Assembly: GCA_034770075.1 (NCBI GenBank) | Contig: CM068384.1 | Coordinates: 90,918,720 to 90,982,719 of the forward strand | DNA: 64,000 nt | Direction: 5' to 3' | Source of the DNA: Aralia elata | Lineage: Eukaryota; Streptophyta; Magnoliopsida; Apiales; Araliaceae | Shown here: one piece after another, positions 46,236 to 58,380 of the stretch | Position numbering within the stretch: the first letter of the stretch is position 1 | How the letters are laid out: the number at the start of each line of letters is the position of its first letter | Program-made: the position numbers and the translations under genes | The notes under the pieces: generated by a model | Databases searched by the model: none | Told to the model about the DNA's origin: nothing | What the model saw: only the letters and a program-made list of their open reading frames with translations

Positions 46236-47784
46236 CCAATATAACGTATAAACACATCGTGATTTCATTTTACCGGTCTCCTACTGAATCTTTCCCAAGC
46301 CTTCATTGTTGGATCTATTGTGAAACATAACAGGCTTGCGTTGTTGATTTTGGCCGAAAAATATGGAGTTTTCGGTCGATGATGGTTGGCCAAAAAATAT
46401 AGAAAATATGGTGATGGTTGGTGATGGTTGGTCGGTGATGGTTGGCCGGAAAATATGGAGTCACGTGGGTGCAAAGGCTGATTAGCCTTTTGAAATTTGA
46501 ATTTTGAAATGTAGTTTGTTATAAGGGATAAAGTGGATGATGTACTAATTTTGTAAATAAAATATTGAAAATATATTAATTCTGTAAATATTTTCTAGAT
46601 GCACTTTTGTTGTAATTTTTTTAAAAAATATACTATGAAGTGTAAATGTTTCAAGCTATAAAATGCTCAACAATAAACATAGTTGACAATTAATACACTT
46701 CATTTTTAAAGTCTATCTCCACTATAAAAAGATCATAAACCAGTTGGCCCATTTTGTATCCAAAAACCAAATTTAACACCTTGGTCTCAAAATTTCTCAT
46801 TTTCTTTTGGGCCATAGTTTATGAACACGCATAACGAGACGGACAAAGAGGAATGGTTAAATTTTGGACCAGCCCAATTTGGACAAAGATATATAAGCTT
46901 CGAAGACGACTCCAACCGTTCTTGCTTCCTCAAGTTGGGTATCTGTATCGGTGGCTGTTGACAATTTTCGAAATAAGTATGCAAAAATAAGCAGGGATGA
47001 AGTCAGGATTTTTTTTCCGAGAGACTGGAGCATAATATAACATGCTTAAATGTAAAATAATTTTAATAATAAAAAATATGAATATAATTTTTTTAATAAT
47101 TAACAACATAAAATTTACTTAACAAAAATAATGATAATATATTAAACATTGACATTTTTTATCATTCCTTATAACTTAAAAGAATTGGGATTTTCATTTC
47201 TTCATACAAAGTAATTTTTTCACAATTGATTCAAAAGAGAATTTTTCAGCAATTTCTCTTTCAACATTCATCATTAAATAATTTTTCAGCAATTTCTTTT
47301 ATATGTAATTAGTTTTTACCAAAAAAAACTTGGGGGCCTAAAGAAAAAATAACAAAATTTAGATGGTTAATTTTTTATTTTTTTTACAAAAAGTCAGGGT
47401 AGCCTGGCCCCCTATGCCCCTTACTGGCTCCGTCACTATAAATAAGTATTTGGCAAAGGGAGAAATCTCATCCTAGAGTCCCGTCTATTTTATGGATTTT
47501 GAAATATTGAGTGTACATGAGAAAGGGGAGAGACGAATCCGGTAAAACTAACAAAATATTTATTTGGTTTTCGAATTTTTGAGATGACAAGAACTCTATA
47601 AAAAGGTATTAAATATTTATAGTTGTAATCTAATTATTAAACATAATTATATAAAAAAAAATTTGGTCTTTCAATAGGAACATGTAGTTGAAAACTTGTA
47701 TTTATCACTTATTTTTCCTATTATTATCATTTCATCTAAACATAAATGTTAATATAAAATGGTTATAAAGTTATTTAGCACTTA

Positions 47785-47839
47785 TTATTATTATTATTAT
47801 TATTAGTATTAGTATTATTATTATCATCATCGTAAGAAG

Positions 47840-47895
<56 letters not shown>

Positions 47896-47912
47896 CAGAG
47901 AGAGAGAGAGAG
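47785..47912. repeat. Compound microsatellite (TTA)n-(TA)n-(GA)n
   Basis: ATT/TTA trinucleotides, then about 11 TA units (47840-47863), then about 14 GA units, with a second GA block after GGGCAG. Confidence 0.9.
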
Positions 47913-48312
47913 AATGTAATAAAAATGTTTTCTTCTCCGCTTGATAAAATCAAAAGTTCAAGATAAGAGCAGTGGAGCTAGTGAATTTAGCAACGAAGAA
48001 GGGAGGAAAATAAAATTAAAAAAACAAAGAAAAAAAAGAAAAAAAAGAAAAGAAAAGGAAAAGGGTAGTGGAGTGCTATATATACAAACATCAATCATCC
48101 ACATTCTATGAATAAGGCTAAGATCTTGAGATTACCGGCCCCTAATTAATTAGTTGGTGTAGAAAACTAGAAATCTAGACGAATGTTGCACTAGGGAAAC
48201 ATAATTGGAAGGTGACCTAACACTGTTTGTTAACCTCACTCATGCTTTTTAACCAACAAAAGCAAAAACCATCATTAATGTTAATTAGTTTAGGTAACCT
48301 ATACCCACAATA

Positions 48313-48352
<40 letters not shown>

Positions 48353-51300
48353 CTTGTTGGAATTCTAGCTAATTAAAACGAACAATTTAGTCAAAGTAAT
48401 TGCTTAAATGAAAGGAGAGAAAATCGCAAGCGTGACGCAATAATAGTATATATGGAACACAACACATGACCCAAAAATGTCATAAAACAAAATAAATATT
48501 TTATTTTTCATTCTCTACTTGGTCTAAGATACAGAATTAATTATATATGTAACCCTTTTGATAATGTTAAGAAAATATTTATGTATTTCAATTTAGAGAC
48601 ACTTTGTTGTTTAGACAATATAATTATTACTCTAAAATTATTAAAAACCATTTTTTACATTAAGCATAATAGACTATTAATTGATTTCTTGTTAATTAAT
48701 AGGAAATAGGTGTTAGTTATACATGTGACATTTTATTTATTTATTTTTTTTTTTATAGCAAAAGACAAAAAGTTTTATTTACTTAATCAAAAACAAAATG
48801 CAAAAGTCTTGGATCTTGTTTAAGTACATCTGAATCATCTATTCGGATACAAAAAAAAACAGAAAAACTATTAACATCAAACTTGCATGAGACATTCATA
48901 AACAAAATACAAACTGCTTCTTCCACTGTTTTTCAAAATCTGCAATTTGCAAATTGATTATAAAATTTTTTTGCAAATTGCACATAATAACTCACGCAGA
49001 GATTAATGTGATCTTGTATAAATAATAGGAGTATGAAAATATTGGTAAATGAGCAACATTAGTCAATATAAAATAACATATATAATTAAATGTTAATAAG
49101 TTAAGTTTAAAAGTATTAATTACTGTCTCAATATTGCGAATATAAATCAAAGGTAAAAAGTTCTGAAATGCATGTTTCTTGTGTGCTGCCAAATGTCTAC
49201 TAAGGAGTACTGAAATCTTTGACTTTCTAATTTTTTTTTCAATATTTCATGAAAAATATTTCCTTTATAAGCTAAGTTTAGACTGTGAAAAAGAAAGGGA
49301 AAGAACAATTAATAAATGGGAAATTGGAAGGAGGAAAACTATATATCCTAAATTATTAGGGAATTAATAATATCTTATAAATAATTCTAATAACAAGTAG
49401 GCCTCTTCTATAATTCTATCCCAAAAAAAAATACCACCATTTTTCAATGATAATTTCGGGGAAAAAAATTATTTTCAAGATGGGTGAGTGACAATTAATT
49501 TTAATTAAGTTGTATGTTTCACAATTACGTGTAGATAGCGTTATCGAATTTATAAATTAAGTTCCTATAAATTTTTAGAATTTTTTTTTCTATTCTCTTT
49601 CCAAATCTTAATTCAAATTATATTCATAGTATTCTTGTAAGTTTCCAGTTAGTTCAAATAATTATTTTTTAGCTACGGACATTCTCCTCACAACAAATTT
49701 CTTAACAACTAAGCTTTCCACCACATTATCCAACTGTACAACCTTTCTTTCTATACAAGTTAACAATGTAAAACAAAAGCAAATACACTGGGTGCTTGTT
49801 CGTCTATCCACGTATGGAGCATTTAGAAGTTTTAAATGCATCAAACATAATTGAGAATTTTGTTCGTTTACAGATAATTTATTTCAAATGTAACTTATTC
49901 AACTTACAAACGTTATATTTGGTATCCAAACACAACAGTTCAAAAGTAGTACAGTGTGTTGCGTTTTGACACTGCTACAAATGCTCTAAACGTCATTAAT
50001 TAATAAACCTGGATGTTATTTGAATTCTAGCTGTGTAGTTATTTGCTTACAAAATGTTTCTTTCTTTATATTATGTGATTGAACAATATAAATACTACCA
50101 TAGGGGTGTTTGCATGAGTGTGATTTCCATATAGCTAGGTTCATTTGGAACTTAAATATTCGATTTAATAACCTAAGTTATTAAGTTTTAAAACATAAAT
50201 ATTCAACCTAATAACCTAAGTTATTAAGTTTTGAGTTTATTGTAAAGTGGTTTCAAACAAATTATTTAAAAATTATACAAAATATATAGTAATTCACTAG
50301 GTAGTTAGACTGTCGTAATAGAGCCTGAAAATAAAACGCAACCAAACGCATTACTAAATAGAAGGGAATTATTATTTGTATAAGGTACTTTTTATATATA
50401 TTTCACATGTTTCATTTAGATGGATATGAAATGCAATTATATTCAGAGAAATCTTACGAGGAAAATGATATATATTGCGAATGTTTATGCCGTGTATAAG
50501 TATTAGTAGTAATTTTTTTTAAAAAATATATAATAATGAGGCCTTCTTATAAATCTATCCAATCTCATATATCGATATGTTTCGCAATTATAATTCGACA
50601 CAAATTTGTCACAATACATAGTAGGACTCATTTTATTAAAAGTACATATCTTATTAAAAGTACATGTATCAACCAAAATGACATACTCTAAATCATACCA
50701 CTTAATTGACTAACCTAGCTTGTGAAATTATTCATAACAAATTAAATAGTAGACGTAATAATTCAATAAATAATTATCCAAACAGTAGCCCACACCTCTA
50801 ACGAGTTTGTTTAACTATAACAAAATGTATATAGATTTTTTCCCCTTTTTTGATATATAATTAATAAATCTAGAAGAAGGGGAGGGAACTTCTACATTAT
50901 ACAGCTAGTGAAAGTTAAACTAATTTTAAGATAGCATCCAAGTAGCATATATTCTTAGAAAAAAAAAATCAAATAATGATAAAATGAACGTGGTATATGT
51001 GCACAATATGAAAACTGTAACACTACACAAATTAGTGAGACTTGGTACTAACTATAAAGAAGACTAGCAACCGAAATTATATACGTGGAGTAAAGTAAAA
51101 TTTTTATAAAATTAAGAAGATTAAATAAAAAGATAAAAAAAATTAATATAAAAAATTAAAATAATAATATAATTAAAAATATAGAGATAAAAAAAAAAGA
51201 AAAATAAATAAATGAATAACGTGACATAAAATCACCAATATGACGTCAGCGTCTTTATATTATAGATAATATAGTGTATATATGTAGTTGAACATTAAGT

Positions 51301-51749
51301 TTAGTGGTGGGTGCTCACTTTTTTGTTAGGCTGCGGAAATTAAGATTTTGATGAGATTAAGGCTCCATGCAATTACACCCTAGTTCCAAGTTATATACAA
51401 ATTGCAATGTACCAAATTTTTTTTTTAAGTTACGAGTCAAAGGAGATTGATAGAGACCTTATGTGGTTGACTGGTAGGCAACCAAAGTGCAGCCCACGTG
51501 GATGGCACGTGATCTCCTTGTTTAATTACTTCCCTAATCATCGAGCTCTAAACCTCTCTCAAGAACAAACTTGCATGATTAAACTAGAGCGAGCTATATT
51601 ATAATATTAACCTCGACTATTTACAAGTTCATCTATGAAAGAATGTGAGCGAAACAATGGACGTTTTTGTTTAATACATCTCTTTTTAAGGCCGCTAATA
51701 ATGTTAGATAGTGTTATATTAAAAATTTAAAATATAATTAAAAAAAATA

Positions 51750-51970
51750 CTTTCTTCGTTTCAAGATAAAAGTCCTCCATTAATTTTTATGGTCAAATTG
51801 ATCATTTTTCAAATCAATATATAAACATTATAAACTACATACAATTTAGTACTAATCTCAATATTTGTTTTTTAAAAAATCTAAATATATATACTTAATT
51901 GTTAATTTTAAAAATAATCAATTTAACTACAAACATTAATGAAAGACTTTTATCTTAAACCAAAAAAAAT
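51750..51970. mobile_element. Stowaway-like MITE (diverged)
   Basis: Inverted ends around CTTTCTTCGTTTCAAGATAA (left) and TTATCTTAAACCAAAAAAAA (right), with inner inverted words AAAGTCCTCCATTAATTT and ATTAATGAAAGACTTT. End sequence departs from the Stowaway consensus. Confidence 0.55.
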
Positions 51971-54289
51971 ATAAAGATATCTTCGCCTAATATCATAAAT
52001 ATTACTTTGTCCATAATTTTGGTAGGCCACTGCTACTGATAAGAATCCCCCCAAGTTACAAGTTGACAATATGTGGGTTGACTCAACAACATTTTGGACC
52101 TAAATGCACCACCATGGTACGTGATCTCTTCTTGTACTTCCCTAATCGGTACCTCAAATTTACTTATTTCAATATAACCTGTTTTTAGGAATTTTTATGA
52201 ATTCTTATACTCTCTCGTGACATTAATTTTTATTATTAAACTCTTTTTTCCATGATTTAGTGTTTTTTTTTCTTCTAAAAGCTAACACTATGGTAAGAGA
52301 TTATGTACACATAAAATTTCAAAAATTATATATCTCACATAAAGAAAAATTAAATCTAACACGTTTCCGATGAATGAGAATTGGACTGGAGATTTAAAAA
52401 TTCTAGAGACTCGACCTTAACAGTCAGAATAAAATATAATCATAGCTCTAATTCAGCCATAAAAAATTCATGTTATCTCACATTATTTTAAAAGACATAC
52501 TCAATCCGAGACGGAAGTGTATCAGTGTATGTAACCATCACAAGAAAATAGTGAGAGAGGGAGGAAAATTAATTTACAATCAGCTAACAATGTTCTTAGC
52601 TTATAATTCTTAAATTTTATCAATATCTTTTCCAAAGTTGAGGTAATCTGGATATATTGATATAGTCTTATATATGTAAATTCATGGTTTCACTTGGTTG
52701 GATCATTTTTCTCTCTCCTAAATATTTTCATTGAATTAATTAGTTAACCTAAAGATTAGACTATTTCAGTAAAGTAATTTATTATAAGTATAATCAGGAT
52801 TTACTATATGACAAATCGAATAAGGTGATACTAGGAGTCTCAAATTTTTTGTTTAAAAAAGTGTCTCAAATGATGTATCGTTATACCATAGATTGAGTAG
52901 ATCTCATGTGATTGGTTATGTCATAAATTATTATTAAAATATTCGGTACCAAAAATATTGCTATATGATTTGAGACCTCTAGCATTATTCGATCGAAAAA
53001 AATAAGTTAATCAAGAGTATCTCTAAAAATGCTGCCCTATGATTTCTATAGTATGGTTTCTAGTGAAGCACCAATATATGATTCTTTGTATTAATTTGAT
53101 CCTATTAAAATCATAAACAAGAGAAATGTCACGTTTCCCCCATTTCTATTTAACCATGTGATTTAATTCCCTATAACTTGTCCGATCCTTAAAATTCCTT
53201 TGAGAAAAATAATAAAATAAAATCTAAATTATTAATTAAACCTACTAAACAAACCAAGTTAACTACCACGATGAACAATTTTTACTTTTGTTCTTGTCAT
53301 TTTGGTCTAAATTTTAACTAGTTTTCTTTGATCGTGGATTATTATTTGGATAAGTATAACAAAAGGACAAATTTTGTTGTGTTATCAAATTCTTAGATTA
53401 AGTTCATTTTATTTGAATATGCATAGACCCGAATATTCTTTTAATATGTCTCGATTATTAATCAGCTTTTCCACGATTATCATTTACGTACATATTCAAA
53501 ACAATAACAATCAAAGTTGTGACAAAAAGAGCTCCAAGTGGTTTCTTCTAATTGAACAAATTTTAGTGGCATTTTTATTAATTTCCTTGGAATTTCATAA
53601 AAATGTTACCTTCTTATATTTGAGTGACATTTCATTTGAGATTTTCAATTAACGAAAACATGTTTGACTATTATTTGTTACGGCTATAATTATACTGTCA
53701 GATCAATAAGTGTTGTTAAAAGTTTCAAGTGTCACTAAAACATGTGTAAAGCATCGCTAAATGCATATTTACTCTAATAACATAAAATTTCTCTAATATT
53801 ATGATCAACTGCCTTATCTTTTCAATTCATTATTTCATTTTTGTAATATATTTATGTATTTATGTTTTTAATTATGTTTAGGATATACTAATGAAATACT
53901 ATCTAAATATAGTTCAATACGTGTTCCGGTTCGTACTATACATAACGCTTAACTATTATTTAGAGTGTGATATATCAGCACCCTTAACAAAAAGATTGAA
54001 ACATTGATATTTTATAAACAAAGTTTTGAATTTTGTTACGAGATTATTACACATCCCATAATTAGTCAGTTAGATTCATTTTATATATAAATCTTGTTCA
54101 TAAACTTAATGAAGTTGAATTTACATCTTCCTAGTCATATTAAATTTCAAAGGTCTCACCTCAATAAATATTGTAGTAAAATAAAATACAAAATACTACA
54201 CAAATAAGATTAGACTTGGAGCAAGTCAAAAACTCCCCCAAGAAACCTGCTACCGGCTATCACCGGTCACCTTTCATCACTCCCCCACG

Positions 54290-54296
54290 TATAAAA
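54290..54296 (+). promoter_or_regulatory. TATA box of the 143-aa gene
   Basis: TATAAAA lies 70 bp upstream of the ATG at 54366, preceded by CCCCCACG and followed by a C/T-rich leader (CTCTCCCCCCAC, ~54302). The spacing predicts a transcription start near 54320. Confidence 0.75.
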
Positions 54297-54365
54297 CCCC
54301 ACTCTCCCCCCACATTTCTCTCAGCTCATCACAACTCCCCATAAAACGAACCCACAACGAGAAAA

Positions 54366-54797
54366 ATGTCCTCTACAAATTCAAAGAACGGCGACGACCA
54401 CGCTCCGGCGAAGTGGCTCGGCGCCGGCTTAATGGACTCGATGACTTCTTTTTTGGCGCTGTGCAGCAAACACACGAGAAAGCTGGCGAGCAATTCCTCG
54501 CCGAGGAAGCTCGTGTCGACGATCAGCCACAAGGCTATACAATTCCGGCGCAAGAAGAGAGTCGGCGAGGAATTCGACGGCGGAGCGAAGAAGAAAGGCG
54601 GGGAAGGAGGAGTGTGGCAGCGGACGATCCTGATGGGCGACAAATGTCAGCCGTTGGATTTTTCCGACGTGATTTACTACGACAACGACGGTAAGCGGCT
54701 GACCGAGTCGCCGATGAGGACGCCGCGCGCGAGTCCGTTGCCGAGTTATGCATACAAATCGGAGAAACCATCTGAACGTAGTAGACTTGGGTGGTGA
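54366..54797 (+). CDS. Conserved-looking 143-aa plant protein of unknown function
   Basis: Single-exon frame, distinctly GC-rich against AT-rich surroundings, with a TATA box 70 bp upstream and TGA at 54795. Protein in order: polar N-terminus; a helix WLGAGLMDSMTSFLALC (residues ~17-33); a very basic Ser/Lys/Arg stretch (34-65, with RRKKR possibly a nuclear signal); a Gly/Lys linker; a core with WQRTILMGDKC (84-94) and PLDFSDVIYYD (96-106); a PRASPLPSY motif (120-128). The core pattern looks like a conserved family of small plant proteins, but I do not recognise a characterised member and assign no function. No signal peptide or full transmembrane helix is evident. Confidence 0.8.
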   Translation: MSSTNSKNGDDHAPAKWLGAGLMDSMTSFLALCSKHTRKLASNSSPRKLVSTISHKAIQFRRKKRVGEEFDGGAKKKGGEGGVWQRTILMGDKCQPLDFSDVIYYDNDGKRLTESPMRTPRASPLPSYAYKSEKPSERSRLGW

Positions 54798-57700
54798 TAT
54801 GATAATATCACCAGCAGGTTATGTTATTTTTTTTACGTAACAGTATTACTGCAGTGCTGGTAGCAAGTTAGTTCGAACTGTCTGTGAGTTCTATCTTGTG
54901 TGGACACGTGTCCGTTAAGGATGGTGTAGGTTATCCACCCCGGGAAGGTGGTGGTGTGGTGAATTTATTATATATATGGAAATGGGGTCTGTTGTTTAAT
55001 TGTGATCATGTACAAAAATCTTTTGATATGAATTTAATTTCTCTTTGCTATAATTTTCTGGATTTTCTTGTTTTTTCCCCTTCTCATCACTTTCCTTTTC
55101 CTTTTAATTTGTTTGGGTAATTCAATGATTTTCTTGTTTAATTATGAGGATTTGATAAAGTCAGTTGATTTACAGTTGTTTAATACTCAAATGATACGTT
55201 TAGTTTTAAAATTATTAAGTTAAATGACATTGTCTAAATAAAAATGACATTGTCAGAATAAATATATATTTAACAATAATTTTATAGTTGTTTCATTGAT
55301 ATTTTATGCCTTAAGCGACAATTATTATTCTGACAATATCATTTTTATTAATTAGTACGACAATCAGTAGTCGCCTTAATTTGTCCAAATTAATTCTAGA
55401 CTGATTGTTTTGGACAAAAATATTATTCAAAAAATGGGAGATACCCAACTTTAACACGTTTATATTTTAAATTGTACAAGGAACATAAAAAATTGCTAGC
55501 CCAAAATATATATAATCAACAATTGATACCAAAATTAATAGAAAATGTTGGTGTGTTCCTTATGATAGTAAAAAGGTTTATGAATGGAAATTGTTTATTT
55601 TATGTATCAATGCATGATTGATTTCAATTTCTTAAAAGCTTATATGGTTTTTTTTTAATTCGATAAGTCATTTTCCAGAAAATAATACAAGTCACATTTA
55701 TGAAAAGCAATTTCATTGCAACATAAAAGTATATAGTGATGGATCGAGTGTCCATCAAATAAATATGATAGCAAAAATTACTAAATCAAGGAAGAATCGA
55801 ACTTCCATAGATTAATTGAATAATAAGCAGCAAAATAAAGGACAAACAAGGTTTCTAAAAGGGACAAATACTCTGAGAGCTTTGTTTAGAGCTATTCAAA
55901 TTAGTGGTATGCCTCTAATTTTTAATGCGTAAAATCACGTATTTGAGTCTATTCTTCAGCAATAAGTGAAAATATTTATTTTGCGTTATAAAAGATTAAA
56001 AAGGTAAATTTTTTTCCAAGTTTTTTTCTTTCTGACTCCTTCCCAAGCTTCACTCCCAAGTCCTTAGAATGAAATATATCCGTAGAATTCTAGAATAAAA
56101 TAAAATTCTTATTCACTTATATCTATTCTCCGCCGGTCCACCAAAAAAAAACTTTTAGGATAATGCTCCGCGTCCCCAAACTTCCCCTTAAGTCTTAGAA
56201 TGAAATATATTCGTAGAATTCTAGAATAAAATAAATTTCTTATTCACTTATAATTTTCTTGACATTTTGTTAATATCTAAATTTAAACAACTTTTATTAA
56301 CAAATAGTTAAAAAATTATTCTAATAAACTTAATATTTAAAAAATAACAAAAAGAATTAGTACTCTATATTTAAATATAATGGATGGAGTATATTTTTGT
56401 TTGGTCTCTATCATTTAATTATTCGTATTCCATTAAGAAGACTCCATAATACACTATCCTTGTATTTGTTGTAGAATTGATAATATTAAATAAAAAAAAC
56501 TCATTTACCACAATGGATTTTGTTTTGAAGCTATCTGTAATTTATATTTTATTGTCATTCTTCTCCATTTAAGACTTTTGGGGAGACTAGATTTGTTTCT
56601 TAATCAAGATCCATGTCAAATGACATGAGTGCATTATTTATATATATTTATTTGATTGAGATTTAGATTTATAATAATTTATTATAGAAATTATTATAAT
56701 AGCAACTCTTTTGTGCTGAAATGGTATAAGCATACACAGTCGACCTGGGGATTGGGTGGTCGAGTCTTTTGTCGAAAAAAATGGAGAAGGAAAAGAAAAT
56801 AGTCTTTTCTCTGATTTAGCCGAACAGCAAAACATTTAAGAAATTTTTGGTAAAATTGAGTAATTAAGATTTAAATGATTAATATATCTTAATAAATTAG
56901 ATTAATTAAATGAAATATTATCTGAACTTAAAAAGTTGTTTTGTAATTGAACTTTCTAAAATATCTGAATAACTTGATGAGAACACCTAAAAGCAATTAC
57001 TGAAAACCAAAACACAAAATCTAAAAATGTAAGCCTAATTCAACACTAACAAGAAGAAAATCCAGAAACCCACTTCAAATTTTTTTAACAGGACACAATT
57101 CAAGCATCAAAATGACCATATAGCATTATTTAGAGTATATATTAAAAGAACATCTTATGTGAGAAAACAGTATGATACCCAATTTATCCTCTATAAACCC
57201 AAAAGGGAAATTACAAACAGCCTTCCCACAATAAAGATCCCAACTTTATGCAATACCCATCAAACTACAATCCATAGCAACAATCAACAAATGAAGCAAA
57301 TTCATATCCAAGACCTCAAATTTTACACCCAATTACTCGTAACGAAGAAAAAAAGAATAAATATTACAAGACTGAAATTATATACAGATTAAAAACTGAC
57401 CAAATAGAACAAAATATTATCTAAAATTTGTGGTGGGAAACTGGGAATATATATGAATAAATATTTACAGTGAAAAAGAGGGGAAGGAACAGATGAAGAA
57501 AGAACCTGTGGGTGAGAATGAGTTGTAACTGAAATGGAACAATGAAGGGAGAGATTTGATTTTCTTCCAATAGGTTTATGTGGTTCGTAGGCAACAAGGT
57601 TTCATCGAAAGGAAGGAGATCTGGCCAGAGCTTTCATCAGAACTGAAGAGAGAAGAAGAAAGACATTGTCTGGCCAGAGCTTTTATCAGATTTGTGAGGG

Positions 57701-58380
57701 TACTTCTATAATAAAGAGTTCAGATGTTTCCCTCTCCGATCCAGACATGATTTCATCTCTTACCGAAATAGAGGCTTACAGAAGTGATAGATTTTTTATC
57801 AAACAAGTAATTAGGTCTGAACGAAAAAAGATATATGGAGAGCATTCAAAGGTAAAAAATGGTAAACAAACACCACCTTATGACCCAAAAAAAAACACTT
57901 CTCTTATAAAAACTGAAAGAAATAAAAAAAATACAAGATAGAAGGTTTTTTGGAATTTCTTCTTGGGCATTTCTTTTATCTAATAAGTTGTCTTTTATAA
58001 GTAATAAAATGGAATATAAATTCAACAAAAATCATTAAATCATAGATTAGACCAATGACCTAATTATAGCGTCATTTACTTGAGATAGAGATAGAAGATT
58101 ATGTCTTATTAAAAATCTTGCTAAGAAAACTTGGTGAAAAAAAACTTAACGAAAGAAAAAAGTGTACATATCTCTTACATAATGGGTCCACCAAAACTGA
58201 TTCTTAAGTACTATGATATTTATTATCACTTAGTAGCATGGCCTCCAATGTACGAAAGTTTTCTTGATCATTTCCCAAAGATTTTGATTTCTAAAACAGT
58301 TATTGATTGTACCTTTATGTAGAGTGTTATTGAATTTGGGTGTGAATACTATCGTTGTAAGAAAGAGAATTTGTGTTTGT
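54798..58380. other. Intergenic spacer with hairpin and short duplications
   Basis: No gene is supported. A perfect-looking stem lies at 55239-55347. A ~60-bp direct repeat (CTTAGAATGAAATATATCCGT and variant) lies at 56063-56122 and 56193-56252. CTGGCCAGAGCTTTCATCAG occurs twice (57621 and, with one change, 57671). The 91-codon frame at 57666-57941 has no visible homology. Confidence 0.45.
55239..55347. repeat. Inverted repeat / small foldback element
   Basis: AAAAATGACATTGTCAGAAT (from ~55240) is matched, inverted with one difference, by ATTCTGACAATATCATTTTT (to ~55346); the loop is about 60 bp of AT-rich sequence. An additional partial copy, AAATGACATTGTCTAAATA, lies just upstream (55222-55240). 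Confidence 0.7.

Larger units (their letters stand above)
46236..54240. other. Long intergenic spacer without recognised genes
   Basis: Contents seen: a GGTGATGGTTGG minisatellite (46380-46450); a possible hAT-like insertion with GATGAAGTCAGGATTTT and GGCTCCGTCAC ends (~47004-47440, weak); a TTA/TA/GA compound microsatellite (47785-47912); an (AT)n tract (~48317-48351); a Stowaway-like MITE (~51750-51970); and a diverged duplicated segment with ACGTG words (51450-51545 and 52065-52150). All open frames here are short and lack coding signs. Confidence 0.5.

Noticed and set aside
47004..47440. Possible hAT insertion with GACGGAGCCAG-type end
   Set aside because: The ends are suggestive, but no convincing 8-bp duplication could be matched, so it is only mentioned in the spacer entry.
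56700..56800. Possible structured RNA around ACAGTCGACCTGGGGATTGG
   Set aside because: No extended complementary arms or RNA-gene motifs found on inspection.
57666..57941. 91-codon + strand frame
   Set aside because: Begins inside a short duplicated word and ends in Lys/Asn-rich low complexity; no homology recognised and no promoter context.
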